From Bacteroidota bacterium (GTDB taxonomy: Bacteria > Bacteroidota > Bacteroidia > Bacteroidales > Paludibacteraceae), in contig JAFNAS010000009.1 of NCBI GenBank assembly GCA_017860295.1, positions 62,001-126,000 on the forward strand: a DNA stretch of 64,000 nucleotides, written 5' to 3'. Within the stretch, counting starts at the first letter, position 1, and each line of letters starts with the position of its first letter. Position numbers and translations under genes: made by a program. Positions 8,295-16,813 of this stretch are shown here, one piece after another. Under the pieces are notes generated by a model. It saw only the letters and a program-made list of their open reading frames with translations. It did no database searches and was not told the DNA's origin.

Positions 8295-8567
8295 TTATTT
8301 TACTGATTCAAAAAATGTCTTGGCTGGTTTGAAAGCCGGGATTTTGTGAGCAGGAATCACAATAGTTGTGTTCTTTGAGATATTACGAGCCGTTTTTTGT
8401 GCTCTTTGTTTTACGATGAAACTACCGAAACCTCTCAGATAAACGTTGTCTCCTTTTTCTAAGGATATTTTTACGTTTTCCATGAAAGACTCAACGGTCT
8501 TCAAAATAGAAACCTTGTCAAGGCCGGTTTCTTTCGCAATTTCATTAACAATTTCTGCTTTTGTCAT
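8295..8567 (-). CDS. HU/IHF family DNA-binding protein
   Basis: A 90-residue nucleoid protein. It shows the helix-turn-helix start MTKAEIVNEIAKETGLDK, the GFGSF turn and the arm region ARNISKNTTIVIPAHKIPAF with the conserved proline that intercalates into DNA, then FKPAK. It bends and compacts DNA as a dimer. First gene of a short operon with the mS38-like gene. Its promoter matches the Bacteroidetes consensus exactly, as expected for an abundant protein. HU versus IHF subunit cannot be settled from this alone. Confidence 0.95.
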   Translation of the reverse strand: MTKAEIVNEIAKETGLDKVSILKTVESFMENVKISLEKGDNVYLRGFGSFIVKQRAQKTARNISKNTTIVIPAHKIPAFKPAKTFFESVK

Positions 8568-8630
8568 TGTTGAAAAAATTAAAAGGGTTATACATTAAGT
8601 GTGTAAAAATATTGTTGGCTTATGGACTTG

Positions 8631-8661
8631 CAAAGATATTGTATTAATTTTCAATGACAAA
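8631..8661 (-). promoter_or_regulatory. consensus promoter of HU and the mS38-like gene
   Basis: On the minus strand TTTG (8658-8661), exactly 19 bases, then TATCTTTG (8631-8638). Both elements match the Bacteroidetes housekeeping consensus. The predicted start site is about 55-60 bases before the HU ATG. Confidence 0.85.
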
Positions 8662-8772
8662 ATCTTTTTTCTATTTTTTTTTCATGCTCTATTTTTTTCT
8701 CAATTTCGGATTTACCTTTGCAACCCGGTTTTAATCACAAAAAAAAATACGATAAAAAATAAATCCCACATA

Positions 8773-9885
8773 ATGCTAGAATACAAAGAATTAAACCCAA
8801 TATCTCCCATCTTGATCCATTGGTACCAATCTAATAAGAGAGACTTGCCCTGGAGAGAAATTCACGACCCATACCAGATATGGATCTCTGAAATTATTCT
8901 GCAACAGACAAGGGTTGCTCAAGGATTTGATTATTTTGTGCGGTTTATACATCAATTTCCTGATATAAAATCGCTTGCGACGGCACACGAAGACGAAGTT
9001 CTTAAGTGCTGGCAAGGATTGGGCTATTACAGCCGGGCCCGTAACCTTCATGCTGCCGCCAAACAAATCATGGAAAATTTCAACGGAAAATTCCCCTCCG
9101 CTTATAACGATATTTTGTCATTGAAAGGCATCGGCGAATATACGGCAGCTGCCGTCGCTTCGTTTGCCTTCAAATTGTCTTTCGCTGTCGTCGACGGGAA
9201 TGTTTTCAGGTTTCTTTCCCGTTATTTCGGTATTCAGACTCCAATCGATTCCGGTGCCGGCAAAAAAGAATTTTTGCAGCTGGCCGACGCATTACTCGAC
9301 AAACGGCAACCTGATCTGCACAATCAGGCAATAATGGAATTCGGGGCTCTGCAATGCACCCCTACGGCTCCGGATTGCAATCGTTGCCCTTTTAGCAACA
9401 GCTGTTTTGCAAAAGAGAACGATCTGATTTCCTCTTTGCCGGTCAAAGGAAACAAAACCAAAGTCACGCACCGTTATTTTCATCACTTTATCGTTCTCGC
9501 AAACGGAGGCACTTTCTTACATAAACGGACACAAAAAGACATCTGGCAAAATCTATATGAATTTCCTTTGTATGAAAGTCCGCATCCGATGGAACTATCC
9601 GACATTATTCAGACTGAATGGTTTCGGTCATTAACGCAACGTCAAACATTCCAAATTGGACTTCAAATCACTGAAATTAAGCACATTCTGAGCCATCAGG
9701 TAATACATGCTTCCTTTTTCGTCATCAAAATCGACGAACAGACACCTGATTTACCACAATTTATCTATATTGCAACCGATAAGCTGTGGCAATATCCGGT
9801 TTCCAAGCTCACAGAAAAATTCATCAAAAAGTTTAGTCAAAATTTGGATTCTCCCAAAAACGAATATAACTTTACGTCAAATTAA
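8773..9885 (+). CDS. mutY: A/G-specific adenine DNA glycosylase
   Basis: A 370-residue MutY that removes adenine mispaired with 8-oxoguanine. Seen: WISEIILQQTRV with catalytic E40, the helix-hairpin-helix LKGIGEYTAAAVASFAF, catalytic D141 in VVDGNVFRF, and the [4Fe-4S] ligands C195, C202, C205 and C211 (C-x6-C-x2-C-x5-C). A C-terminal NUDIX-like domain follows for 8-oxoG recognition. The start at 8773 aligns with family N-termini; the upstream extension in frame is hydrophobic and unlikely. A -7 element TACCTTTG at 8713-8720 suits this start. First gene of the conserved mutY-ssb-gldE-gldD-PPTase block, divergent from HU. Confidence 0.95.
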   Translation: MLEYKELNPISPILIHWYQSNKRDLPWREIHDPYQIWISEIILQQTRVAQGFDYFVRFIHQFPDIKSLATAHEDEVLKCWQGLGYYSRARNLHAAAKQIMENFNGKFPSAYNDILSLKGIGEYTAAAVASFAFKLSFAVVDGNVFRFLSRYFGIQTPIDSGAGKKEFLQLADALLDKRQPDLHNQAIMEFGALQCTPTAPDCNRCPFSNSCFAKENDLISSLPVKGNKTKVTHRYFHHFIVLANGGTFLHKRTQKDIWQNLYEFPLYESPHPMELSDIIQTEWFRSLTQRQTFQIGLQITEIKHILSHQVIHASFFVIKIDEQTPDLPQFIYIATDKLWQYPVSKLTEKFIKKFSQNLDSPKNEYNFTSN

Positions 9886-9904
9886 CGCTTAAGATAGATT
9901 AATT

Positions 9905-10354
9905 ATGTCAGTCAACAAAGTAATTTTAGTCGGCAACGTAGGACGAGATCCTGAAGTAAAATATCTTGACAGAAATGTCGCAGTTGCTAATTTTTCTTTG
10001 GCTACCACCGAAAAAGGGTACAAAGCAGCCAACGGAACAGAAGTCCCCGATCGGACGGAATGGCACAACATTGTCTTATGGCGTGGGTTGGCAGAAACAG
10101 CCGAAAAATATGTAAAAAAAGGAAGCCAACTTTACATTGAAGGCAAAATCAGAACACGTCAGTGGGAGGACCAAAACGGAAACAAACGCTACTCAACTGA
10201 AATTTATGCCGACGTGATGCAAATGTTGGGACGCAGAGCCGACTCCGGGCAGGAAACTGGCACCACTACAAACACACAGGCTGCTGCCTCTCAGGAACCA
10301 CAACCTTTCGAGACACCTGCAGGCAACGATCCGGCCGATGATCTGCCCTTCTGA
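9905..10354 (+). CDS. ssb: single-stranded DNA-binding protein
   Basis: A 149-residue SSB with the OB fold starting MSVNKVILVGNVGRDPEV and the typical strand TEWHNIVLWRGLAETAEKY (about residues 51-69), IEGKIRTRQWEDQNG, a flexible Q/T/P-rich linker, and the acidic C-terminal tip DDLPF that recruits repair and replication proteins. It protects single-stranded DNA as a tetramer. It begins 19 bases after mutY and is followed by gldE after a hairpin. Confidence 0.95.
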   Translation: MSVNKVILVGNVGRDPEVKYLDRNVAVANFSLATTEKGYKAANGTEVPDRTEWHNIVLWRGLAETAEKYVKKGSQLYIEGKIRTRQWEDQNGNKRYSTEIYADVMQMLGRRADSGQETGTTTNTQAAASQEPQPFETPAGNDPADDLPF

Positions 10355-10420
10355 CCCACAAAAAGCACTATAGCACACAATAATCCGTGTTACAGTGGAC
10401 TTTTTTTATTAATTTTGCAA

Positions 10421-10440
10421 GGACAGGATTTCTCCTGTCC
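10421..10440. other. hairpin between ssb and gldE
   Basis: Perfect 8-bp stem GGACAGGA-TTTC-TCCTGTCC. It is followed by a moderately T-rich run (TTCGTTCGTTTT), so it could be a weak terminator after ssb. A -7-like element TAATTTTG (10410-10417) just before it means it could also be the 5' end of a gldE transcript. Confidence 0.6.
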
Positions 10441-10469
10441 TTCGTTCGTTTTACCTAACTATCAGCCAC

Positions 10470-11789
10470 TTGAAATTAGCTGCTATTTTTGCCGAAATAA
10501 TAGTTTATCCGTTTACGATTGAAACTGCCGGAATAATTCTTCTGATGTTGCTCTTACTGGCCATCACCGGATTTATTGCTGCTTCCGAGGTTGCTTTTTT
10601 TGCTCTTAACCCTCATGATATAAACGAAATAAACAAAAAAAATTATACCTCTGACAACATTTTATTATCGCTAAAAGAACAGTCCGAACAACTGTTAGCC
10701 ACTATTCTAATAGCCAATAACACGATCAATGTTGCTGTGGTTATTTTGTCAACTCTCCTCGTCAACCATCTATTCGATTTCTCTGCCGCTCCATGGGTCG
10801 GATTTCTGGTACAGACAATTGTAATTACATTCTTGTTGTTACTTATCGGAGAAATCGGACCCAAGATTTACGCCCGACAAAATGCGTTACGTTTTTCCCG
10901 CTTTTCAGCAGCTACACTACGTTTCCTGGTAAAATTGCTGAATCCTCTGGCTTTGATGTTGGTAAAATCGACCGGTCTGGTAGACAAACGACTCGCCAGA
11001 CACAACAACCAAAATCTATCAATCGACGAACTCTCTCAGGCATTGGAGCTAACCACGAAGAACGATGATGACGACAAACAAATTCTGGAAGGCATCATCA
11101 AATTCGGTAGCAAAAGTGTAGAGGAGGTAATGACTGCCCGAATCAATATTACGGCCATTGACATCAAGTCCCTCTTTTCAGAGGTCAAACAACAGATCAT
11201 TCAGTCCGGATACTCTCGGATTCCTGTCTTTCAAGGAAATATTGATACCATAAAAGGGATTCTGTATAACAAAGACCTCTTGGCACATCTGGATAAAAGC
11301 GACACATTCAAATGGCAAACGCTGATACGACAGCCTTATTTTGTTCCAGAAAAGAAGAAAATTGACGATTTATTACGCGAATTTCAGGCCAATAAAAATC
11401 ATCTGGCCGTTGTCGTGGATGAGTATGGTGGCACTTCCGGCATTGTGACACTGGAAGATATTCTGGAAGAGGTAGTTGGCGAAATAGACGACGAATATGA
11501 TGATTCGGAATTGCTCTATAACATTGTCAATGAACACATCATCGATTTTGACGCCAAAATTTCATTGACTGACTTTTTCAAAGTATCCAAAATTGAAGAA
11601 AACGATTTTGCATTTATTATTGCTGAAGCCGATAGCCTGGCCGGGTTAATTCTTGAACTGACAGGAGAGCTACCGCACAAAGAAGAACGGATTGTGTTCG
11701 GAGGCTATACGTTCGAAATCCTCGACGTTGATGAACGTCGCATTATCAAAATCCGGCTTATTCTTCCCGACGAAGTGAAGCCGGCATAA
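10470..11789 (+). CDS. gldE: gliding-motility-associated protein GldE (CNNM/CorC-type)
   Basis: A 439-residue membrane protein: a CNNM/DUF21 transmembrane domain (about residues 20-175, several hydrophobic helices, with the typical ASEVAFFALNP), two CBS domains (about residues 205-335, including YSRIPVFQGNIDTIKGILYNKDLL and NHLAVVVDEYGGTSGIVTLEDILEEVVGEI), and a C-terminal CorC/HlyC transporter-associated domain. The neighbour gldD identifies it as GldE rather than a general haemolysin-like protein. The frame opens with TTG at 10470; a later ATG start is possible but would trim the first membrane segment. Gld proteins were named from gliding flavobacteria, but the pair is widespread in non-gliding Bacteroidales. 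Confidence 0.9.
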   Translation: MKLAAIFAEIIVYPFTIETAGIILLMLLLLAITGFIAASEVAFFALNPHDINEINKKNYTSDNILLSLKEQSEQLLATILIANNTINVAVVILSTLLVNHLFDFSAAPWVGFLVQTIVITFLLLLIGEIGPKIYARQNALRFSRFSAATLRFLVKLLNPLALMLVKSTGLVDKRLARHNNQNLSIDELSQALELTTKNDDDDKQILEGIIKFGSKSVEEVMTARINITAIDIKSLFSEVKQQIIQSGYSRIPVFQGNIDTIKGILYNKDLLAHLDKSDTFKWQTLIRQPYFVPEKKKIDDLLREFQANKNHLAVVVDEYGGTSGIVTLEDILEEVVGEIDDEYDDSELLYNIVNEHIIDFDAKISLTDFFKVSKIEENDFAFIIAEADSLAGLILELTGELPHKEERIVFGGYTFEILDVDERRIIKIRLILPDEVKPA

Positions 11790-11807
11790 CCAACAAACAC
11801 TGCATTA

Positions 11808-12377
11808 ATGAAATTCAGCTATTTTGCATTCGATCTTCTTATTTTGTCTGTAATGGCAGTGTCTTGCTCAAATCCGACGCCAAAACCGTACGGATATTTT
11901 CGCATCGCGCTTCCCGAAAACAGTTACCGTATTTTAGACAAGAATTATCCTTATACATTTGATATTTCAACGTTTGCATCTGATTCGGCAGTAAATCAGG
12001 GGAAAGGCGACTATTGGCTCAACATTTTTTATCCACAGCTAAAAGGATGTATTTATTGCAGTTACATACCCATCCACGGCAACTTCAGAACAATTGCCGA
12101 AGATTGTCGCACATTCGTTTATAAGCATACCGTCAAAGCAGAAGCGATCACCGAACAACCGTATGAAAACCCGAACAATAAAGTATACGGCATCCTCTAC
12201 GAGATCAAAGGAGATGCGGCTTCTCCCATCCAGTTTATGCTGACCGACAGCGTGCATCATGTGCTGCGGGGAGCCCTCTATTTCGATGCTGTCCCGAACA
12301 AAGACTCCATCGCTCCGGTGCTCAATTATGTTCGCAAGGATATAATTCGCATGATAGAGACAACGAAATGGAAATAA
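11808..12377 (+). CDS. gldD: gliding-motility lipoprotein GldD
   Basis: A 189-residue lipoprotein. The signal peptide ends in the lipobox MAVSC, with C20 as the likely lipidated cysteine, followed by SNPTPKPYGYFRIALPENSYR, characteristic of GldD. It starts 18 bases after gldE and precedes a PPTase gene, the arrangement seen across Bacteroidetes. Its molecular function is not known; in gliding species it is needed for motility and type IX-linked surface functions. Confidence 0.9.
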   Translation: MKFSYFAFDLLILSVMAVSCSNPTPKPYGYFRIALPENSYRILDKNYPYTFDISTFASDSAVNQGKGDYWLNIFYPQLKGCIYCSYIPIHGNFRTIAEDCRTFVYKHTVKAEAITEQPYENPNNKVYGILYEIKGDAASPIQFMLTDSVHHVLRGALYFDAVPNKDSIAPVLNYVRKDIIRMIETTKWK

Positions 12378-12390
12378 ACCCAGACCGGCC

Positions 12391-13020
12391 ATGTTACTTG
12401 AACAAAAAACGAGTGCCGACGGCACATTAATCGGCATCTGGAAAATAGAAGAAACGGAAGAGGAGCTGCTGCTACTCTTTGACGGAAAAGAGACTGTTTT
12501 ACACCAAATAGAGCCGGTATCAAATCCGGTAAAACGGTGTGAGAAACTTGCTGTCAGAGCTCTACTCAAAACGCTGACCGGATACGAAAAGAGAATAATA
12601 TACATGCCCTCGGGCAAACCGGCTCTGTCCGACCGATCTTTTAACATAAGTATTTCGCACACAAAAGGATATGCTGCAATAGCATTGAATAAGCACAAAA
12701 TAGTAGGTCTTGACATTGAAGCCATTAGCAACAGAGCTTGCCGCATAAATCATCGCTTCATGAGTATTAAAGAACGTGAAGCGCTTGACAAGAGTAATGA
12801 AGCTGTTGTATCTTTGTTGAATTGGTCAGCCAAAGAGACCGTTTACAAACTAATGTCGAAAGAAGGGGTTGATTTTCAAAAAGAGGTTTTCATCGCTCCT
12901 TTTGCTATCGACGACAACCAGTTGCTTGCGACAGAGAGTCATACGGACGCCAACAAACAGTTTATCATATATTTTGAGGTCACTGCTCAATATGTATTGA
13001 CCTCAGGAGTCGCCCGATAA
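12391..13020 (+). CDS. 4'-phosphopantetheinyl transferase superfamily protein
   Basis: A 209-residue Sfp/AcpS-superfamily enzyme that moves phosphopantetheine from CoA to a carrier-protein serine. Seen: the basic/substrate motif SGKPALSDRSFNISISHTKGYAAIA, the metal-binding GLDIEAIS, and the catalytic WSAKETVYKL. It starts 13 bases after gldD and closes the mutY block. Its carrier target is unknown; the position suggests a housekeeping rather than secondary-metabolism role. Confidence 0.88.
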   Translation: MLLEQKTSADGTLIGIWKIEETEEELLLLFDGKETVLHQIEPVSNPVKRCEKLAVRALLKTLTGYEKRIIYMPSGKPALSDRSFNISISHTKGYAAIALNKHKIVGLDIEAISNRACRINHRFMSIKEREALDKSNEAVVSLLNWSAKETVYKLMSKEGVDFQKEVFIAPFAIDDNQLLATESHTDANKQFIIYFEVTAQYVLTSGVAR

Positions 13021-13068
13021 TTCCGTGAACAAAATGCGGAGTTGGGATTAATAATAAAATCGAATAAA

Positions 13069-14511
13069 ATGTCAGATAATATTCAAAACATCACAGACTT
13101 AACCGACAAAGAGTACAAATACGGCTTTGTCACCGACATAGAGACAGACGTCATCCCGAAAGGATTGAATGAAGATGTCATCCGCCTGATTTCGCTAAAG
13201 AAAGAGGAACCGGAATGGCTACTACAGTTCCGTCTCGATGCATACAACCATTGGCTTACGATGGATATGCCACACTGGCCTCATCTGAAAATTCCGGAAA
13301 TCAGCTATCAGGAGATTGTCTATTTTGCGGCACCGAAGAAAAATGCACCGAAATCGTTGGATGAGGTCGATCCTGAATTACTGAAAACCTTTGATAAGCT
13401 CGGTATTTCGTTGAATGAACAAAAACAACTTTCGGGCATTGCCGTGGATGCAGTCATGGACAGTATTTCGGTAAAAACAACCTTCCGTGAAACCTTAGCT
13501 GAGCTGGGCATTATCTTCTGCTCGTTCAGCGAGGCTGTAAAAGATTATCCCGATCTTGTCAAGAAATATCTCGGTTCGGTGGTTTATTACCGTGATAACT
13601 ATTTTGCGGCATTGAATTCGGCAGTTTTCAGCGACGGATCTTTCGTCTACATTCCCAAAGGAGTTCGTTGTCCCATGGAGTTATCTACCTATTTCCGTAT
13701 CAACGCAAAAAATACGGGTCAGTTCGAACGCACGCTGATTGTGGCCGAGGACGACAGTTATGTCTCCTATCTCGAAGGCTGTACAGCTCCGATGCGCGAT
13801 GAAAATCAGCTCCATGCCGCCATCGTTGAAATTTACATCCACGACCGGGCCGAAGTAAAATATTCCACCGTACAAAACTGGTACCCGGGCGATAAAAACG
13901 GGAAAGGCGGCATCTACAACTTTGTAACCAAACGTGCTCTTTGCAAGGGCGTTGCTTCCAAAGTTTCGTGGACTCAGGTAGAAACCGGTTCGGCCATTAC
14001 TTGGAAATACCCCAGTTGCATCCTTGCAGGAGACAACTCATCCGGCGAATTTTATTCGGTTGCTGTCACCAACAACTACCAACAGGCCGACACCGGAACC
14101 AAGATGATTCACATTGGCAAAAACACCAAGAGCCATATTGTTTCCAAAGGTATTTCGGCAGGCAAAAGCCAGAACAGCTACCGTGGATTAGTTCGCGTTT
14201 CGCAGAAGGCCGAGAATGCCCGCAACTACTCGCAATGCGACAGCCTGCTGCTGGGCAGCGAATGCGGTGCCCATACCTTCCCCTACATGGAAGTAAACAA
14301 CGACACGGCTCAGATAGAACACGAAGCTACCACCTCCAAAATCGGAGAAGATCAGATTTTCTACTGCAACCAGCGCGGCATCTCTACCGAAGATGCTATC
14401 GGATTGATTGTAAACGGATATGCAAAAGATGTCCTCAACAAATTGCCAATGGAGTTTGCAGTAGAAGCACAAAAACTGTTGCAAATTTCGCTGGAGGGTT
14501 CGGTAGGATAA
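13069..14511 (+). CDS. sufB: Fe-S cluster assembly scaffold SufB
   Basis: A 480-residue SufB, normally part of the SufBC2D complex that builds [4Fe-4S] clusters. Seen: [18 protein letters not shown], the conserved block [36 protein letters not shown], and the C-terminal beta-helix region [27 protein letters not shown] start at 13069 (MSDNIQN); the longer frame begins at TTG without family support. Notably sufC and sufD, which commonly follow sufB, are not here: the next gene is a methyltransferase. They may lie elsewhere. Confidence 0.95.
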   Translation: MSDNIQNITDLTDKEYKYGFVTDIETDVIPKGLNEDVIRLISLKKEEPEWLLQFRLDAYNHWLTMDMPHWPHLKIPEISYQEIVYFAAPKKNAPKSLDEVDPELLKTFDKLGISLNEQKQLSGIAVDAVMDSISVKTTFRETLAELGIIFCSFSEAVKDYPDLVKKYLGSVVYYRDNYFAALNSAVFSDGSFVYIPKGVRCPMELSTYFRINAKNTGQFERTLIVAEDDSYVSYLEGCTAPMRDENQLHAAIVEIYIHDRAEVKYSTVQNWYPGDKNGKGGIYNFVTKRALCKGVASKVSWTQVETGSAITWKYPSCILAGDNSSGEFYSVAVTNNYQQADTGTKMIHIGKNTKSHIVSKGISAGKSQNSYRGLVRVSQKAENARNYSQCDSLLLGSECGAHTFPYMEVNNDTAQIEHEATTSKIGEDQIFYCNQRGISTEDAIGLIVNGYAKDVLNKLPMEFAVEAQKLLQISLEGSVG

Positions 14512-14531
14512 CTTTATAACGATCAGTGATT

Positions 14532-14624
14532 AGTGGTTAACTGTTAGTAGAACTTTTTCTTTCACTCAACAGGATTAAACAAAGAGAAAACATACCATTA
14601 ACCACTTACAACCAACCACTTACA
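14532..14624. repeat. short repeats between sufB and rsmI
   Basis: AACCACTTACA occurs twice in tandem with a 14-bp period (14600-14610 and 14614-14624), ending at the rsmI ATG. AGTGGTTAA (14532-14540) is the exact reverse complement of TTAACCACT (14598-14606). No gene or terminator is seen. Confidence 0.65.
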
Positions 14625-15329
14625 ATGTACGGAACTCTTTACCTTATACCAACAACAATGGGAGAATGCGATCTGAACCGCGTTCTCCCTTCTTATAACG
14701 CGACCATAGTCAACGCACTGAAAAACTTCATCGTCGAAGATATCCGCACAGCTCGTCGCTTCCTCAAGAAGGTGAACCGCGAAATCGATATCGACTCGCT
14801 GACCTTTGCTACCCTCAACGAACAAACCCGCCTCACAGAATTCGGCGATCTGCTGAAACCCCTTCTAGAAGGGAAAGATGTTGGCGTAATCTCCGAAGCG
14901 GGCTGTCCGGCCATTGCCGATCCCGGAGCCGATGTAGTACGGTTAGCACAGGAGAAAGGCATCAAAGTTGTGCCTTTGGTAGGACCATCCTCTATTTTAC
15001 TGTCTTTGATGGGTTCGGGATTCAACGGACAGAATTTTGCGTTTGTGGGCTATCTTCCCATCGAGCCTCACGAGAGAAGTAAAACATTGAAAAGTCTGGA
15101 GAAAAAAGTATTTGTTGAAAATCAAACTCAGATTTTCATCGAGACTCCATACCGAAACAATAAACTGGTGGAGGAGATCATCCACAATTGCTCTTCGCAA
15201 ACCAAGTTGTGCATTGCCGCCGACATTACGCTCGAAACCGAATTGATCGTTACCAAAACGCTTGCGGCCTGGAAACATCAATTACCCGAGATACAAAAGA
15301 GACCAACCATTTTTCTGCTTGGGAAGTAA
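14625..15329 (+). CDS. RsmI-like SAM-dependent methyltransferase (tetrapyrrole methylase fold)
   Basis: A 234-residue protein of the tetrapyrrole methylase superfamily: YLIPTTMGE at the start, VGVISEAGCPAIADPGADVVRLAQEKG (SAM pocket) and VPLVGPSSILLSLMGSGFNGQNFAFVGYLP in the middle, then IFIETPYRNNKL. RsmI proteins 2'-O-methylate C1402 of 16S rRNA. This is the shorter Bacteroidetes form lacking the extra C-terminal domain and starting differently, so the exact target is inferred. It follows sufB by 113 bases and has its own terminator. Confidence 0.82.
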   Translation: MYGTLYLIPTTMGECDLNRVLPSYNATIVNALKNFIVEDIRTARRFLKKVNREIDIDSLTFATLNEQTRLTEFGDLLKPLLEGKDVGVISEAGCPAIADPGADVVRLAQEKGIKVVPLVGPSSILLSLMGSGFNGQNFAFVGYLPIEPHERSKTLKSLEKKVFVENQTQIFIETPYRNNKLVEEIIHNCSSQTKLCIAADITLETELIVTKTLAAWKHQLPEIQKRPTIFLLGK

Positions 15330-15347
15330 AACTACTATTTAAAATAG

Positions 15348-15386
15348 AAAAAGGCTACCTCAATTTTATTTTGAAACAGCCTTTTT
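15348..15386. terminator. terminator between rsmI-like gene and M23 peptidase gene
   Basis: AAAAAGGCT / AGCCTTTTT stem with an inner TCAA / TTGA pair and an A/T-rich loop. Works for the plus-strand gene and, in reverse, for the minus-strand peptidase (stop at 15408). Confidence 0.8.
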
Positions 15387-15407
15387 AAATATTATAGTCC
15401 GTTTTTC

Positions 15408-16250
15408 TTAACGCCGGTGGCGACGTTTCGATGATTTATGGCTTTTCCCGGCTTTCGCCACATATTTTTTATATGCAGATGATTGAGACGAACGGGCATA
15501 TTGGTAATCGAACGATTTTGTTTTTGAAATAACATAAATGTCGTTGATCGGCATATGATATGCAAAATCGAATAATTTTTCGGGATTGATCGCATTTCCT
15601 AAGTAACGGGTCTCGAAGTGAAGGTGAGGTCCGGTAGAACGTCCGGTACTACCACCCAATCCAAGAACATCTCCGGCACGGAGCGGTTGGTTTTCATGAA
15701 CCAGAATCTTGGATAAGTGACCGTAAACAGTTTCCAGTCCATTATCGTGACGAATTACAACATAGTTCCCATATCCGCCGGCTTCATATCCGGTAATACG
15801 AACACGACCATTGAACGCTGCATGAACAGGATCTCCCACATTCAGTTTCAAGTCGGTTCCGTAGTGAAAGCGATATTTACGCATTCCAAAATGAGAAGTG
15901 ACGTAGGTTGCAACTGGAGGTACATACTGCGAAAGATTAATCCGAACAGAATCGGGTAATTTCGAAATCGGCGTCATGTACGGATTGATACGTCGGTTGG
16001 TCCAGGTTTCATAAACTCCACTGGCCGGTATTCTTGTGTCTTCTTCCGTAGCATACGGATCTTCTTCTTGTTGCATTTTTTGCAACATCAACGAATTGAG
16101 CGCGTTGATTTGACGTTGTACGTCATCTACTGCGGCTATTTCTTTATGGAACACGTGCCTCGCTTTGACTCGTTTCTTTGCTGAAACGCTTTCTGTTGCC
16201 AAACTGCACATAAATAGCCATACAAGGGTGAATAAGAATGCTTTCTTCAT
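15408..16250 (-). CDS. M23 family peptidoglycan endopeptidase
   Basis: A 280-residue secreted protein: signal peptide (residues 1-24, ending SVSA), a helical charged linker, then a LytM/M23 domain from about residue 115. Zinc ligands and catalytic residues are present: H129 and D133 in RFHYGTDL, H178 in YGHLS, and H209/H211 in GPHLHFE. It cuts peptide cross-bridges in the cell wall. A strongly basic tail (KSHKSSKRRHRR) may bind wall or outer membrane. Last gene of the tadA-ispD-recG-ndk series, 11 bases after ndk. Confidence 0.9.
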   Translation of the reverse strand: MKKAFLFTLVWLFMCSLATESVSAKKRVKARHVFHKEIAAVDDVQRQINALNSLMLQKMQQEEDPYATEEDTRIPASGVYETWTNRRINPYMTPISKLPDSVRINLSQYVPPVATYVTSHFGMRKYRFHYGTDLKLNVGDPVHAAFNGRVRITGYEAGGYGNYVVIRHDNGLETVYGHLSKILVHENQPLRAGDVLGLGGSTGRSTGPHLHFETRYLGNAINPEKLFDFAYHMPINDIYVISKTKSFDYQYARSSQSSAYKKYVAKAGKSHKSSKRRHRR

Positions 16251-16261
16251 ACTTGTTTGGT

Positions 16262-16732
16262 TTATTGGTTAGTAAGTTCGTCGGCAGTATACAATACTGG
16301 AGTAACTGTCAACTGATACGCAAAAATTTCTTCAGGTTGAAAAAAACGGTTGATTTCCGTTTGGGCTGATTCTATTGAATCGGATGCATGAATAATATTT
16401 TCCAGCCTACTCATGCTATAGTCTCCGCGAATTGTTCCGGGGGCGGCATCACGCCCAATGGTTACTCCGGCCATTTGCCGAACAACACGAACACTATCTT
16501 TGCCCTCAATAATGCCAATTATAACCGGAGTTCTCTTCATCGACGCTTTGATGGAAGGGAAAAATGGCTTGTCTGCCAAATGGGAATAATGTTGAACCAG
16601 TAACTCGTCTGTAAGCTGCATCATTTTAAGTCCGGTGAAGTAGAGTCCTTTTTTTTCAAAACGACTGATTATTTCGCCAACAATGCATCTTTCTATAGTG
16701 CTTGGTTTCAATATTATAAGTGTCTTCTCCAT
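16262..16732 (-). CDS. ndk: nucleoside diphosphate kinase
   Basis: A 156-residue NDK that transfers phosphate between nucleoside di- and triphosphates through a phospho-histidine. Seen: TLIILKPSTIERCIVGEII, the glycine-arginine segment TIGRDAAPGTIRGDYS and active-site H115 in NIIHASDS. Slightly longer than the usual 140-150 residues because of an extra C-terminal stretch. Between recG (82 bases upstream) and the M23 gene. Confidence 0.95.
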   Translation of the reverse strand: MEKTLIILKPSTIERCIVGEIISRFEKKGLYFTGLKMMQLTDELLVQHYSHLADKPFFPSIKASMKRTPVIIGIIEGKDSVRVVRQMAGVTIGRDAAPGTIRGDYSMSRLENIIHASDSIESAQTEINRFFQPEEIFAYQLTVTPVLYTADELTNQ

Positions 16733-16813
16733 GGCTAATTAAGTGGCTATTGCACTAATTTCATGTCAAAGTAACAAATAATAATCGACAAATCCAAACT
16801 TTTAAAACTGTAT

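Noticed and set aside
13042-13068. Upstream TTG start for sufB
   Set aside because: The ATG at 13069 gives the family N-terminus; the extra residues have no support.
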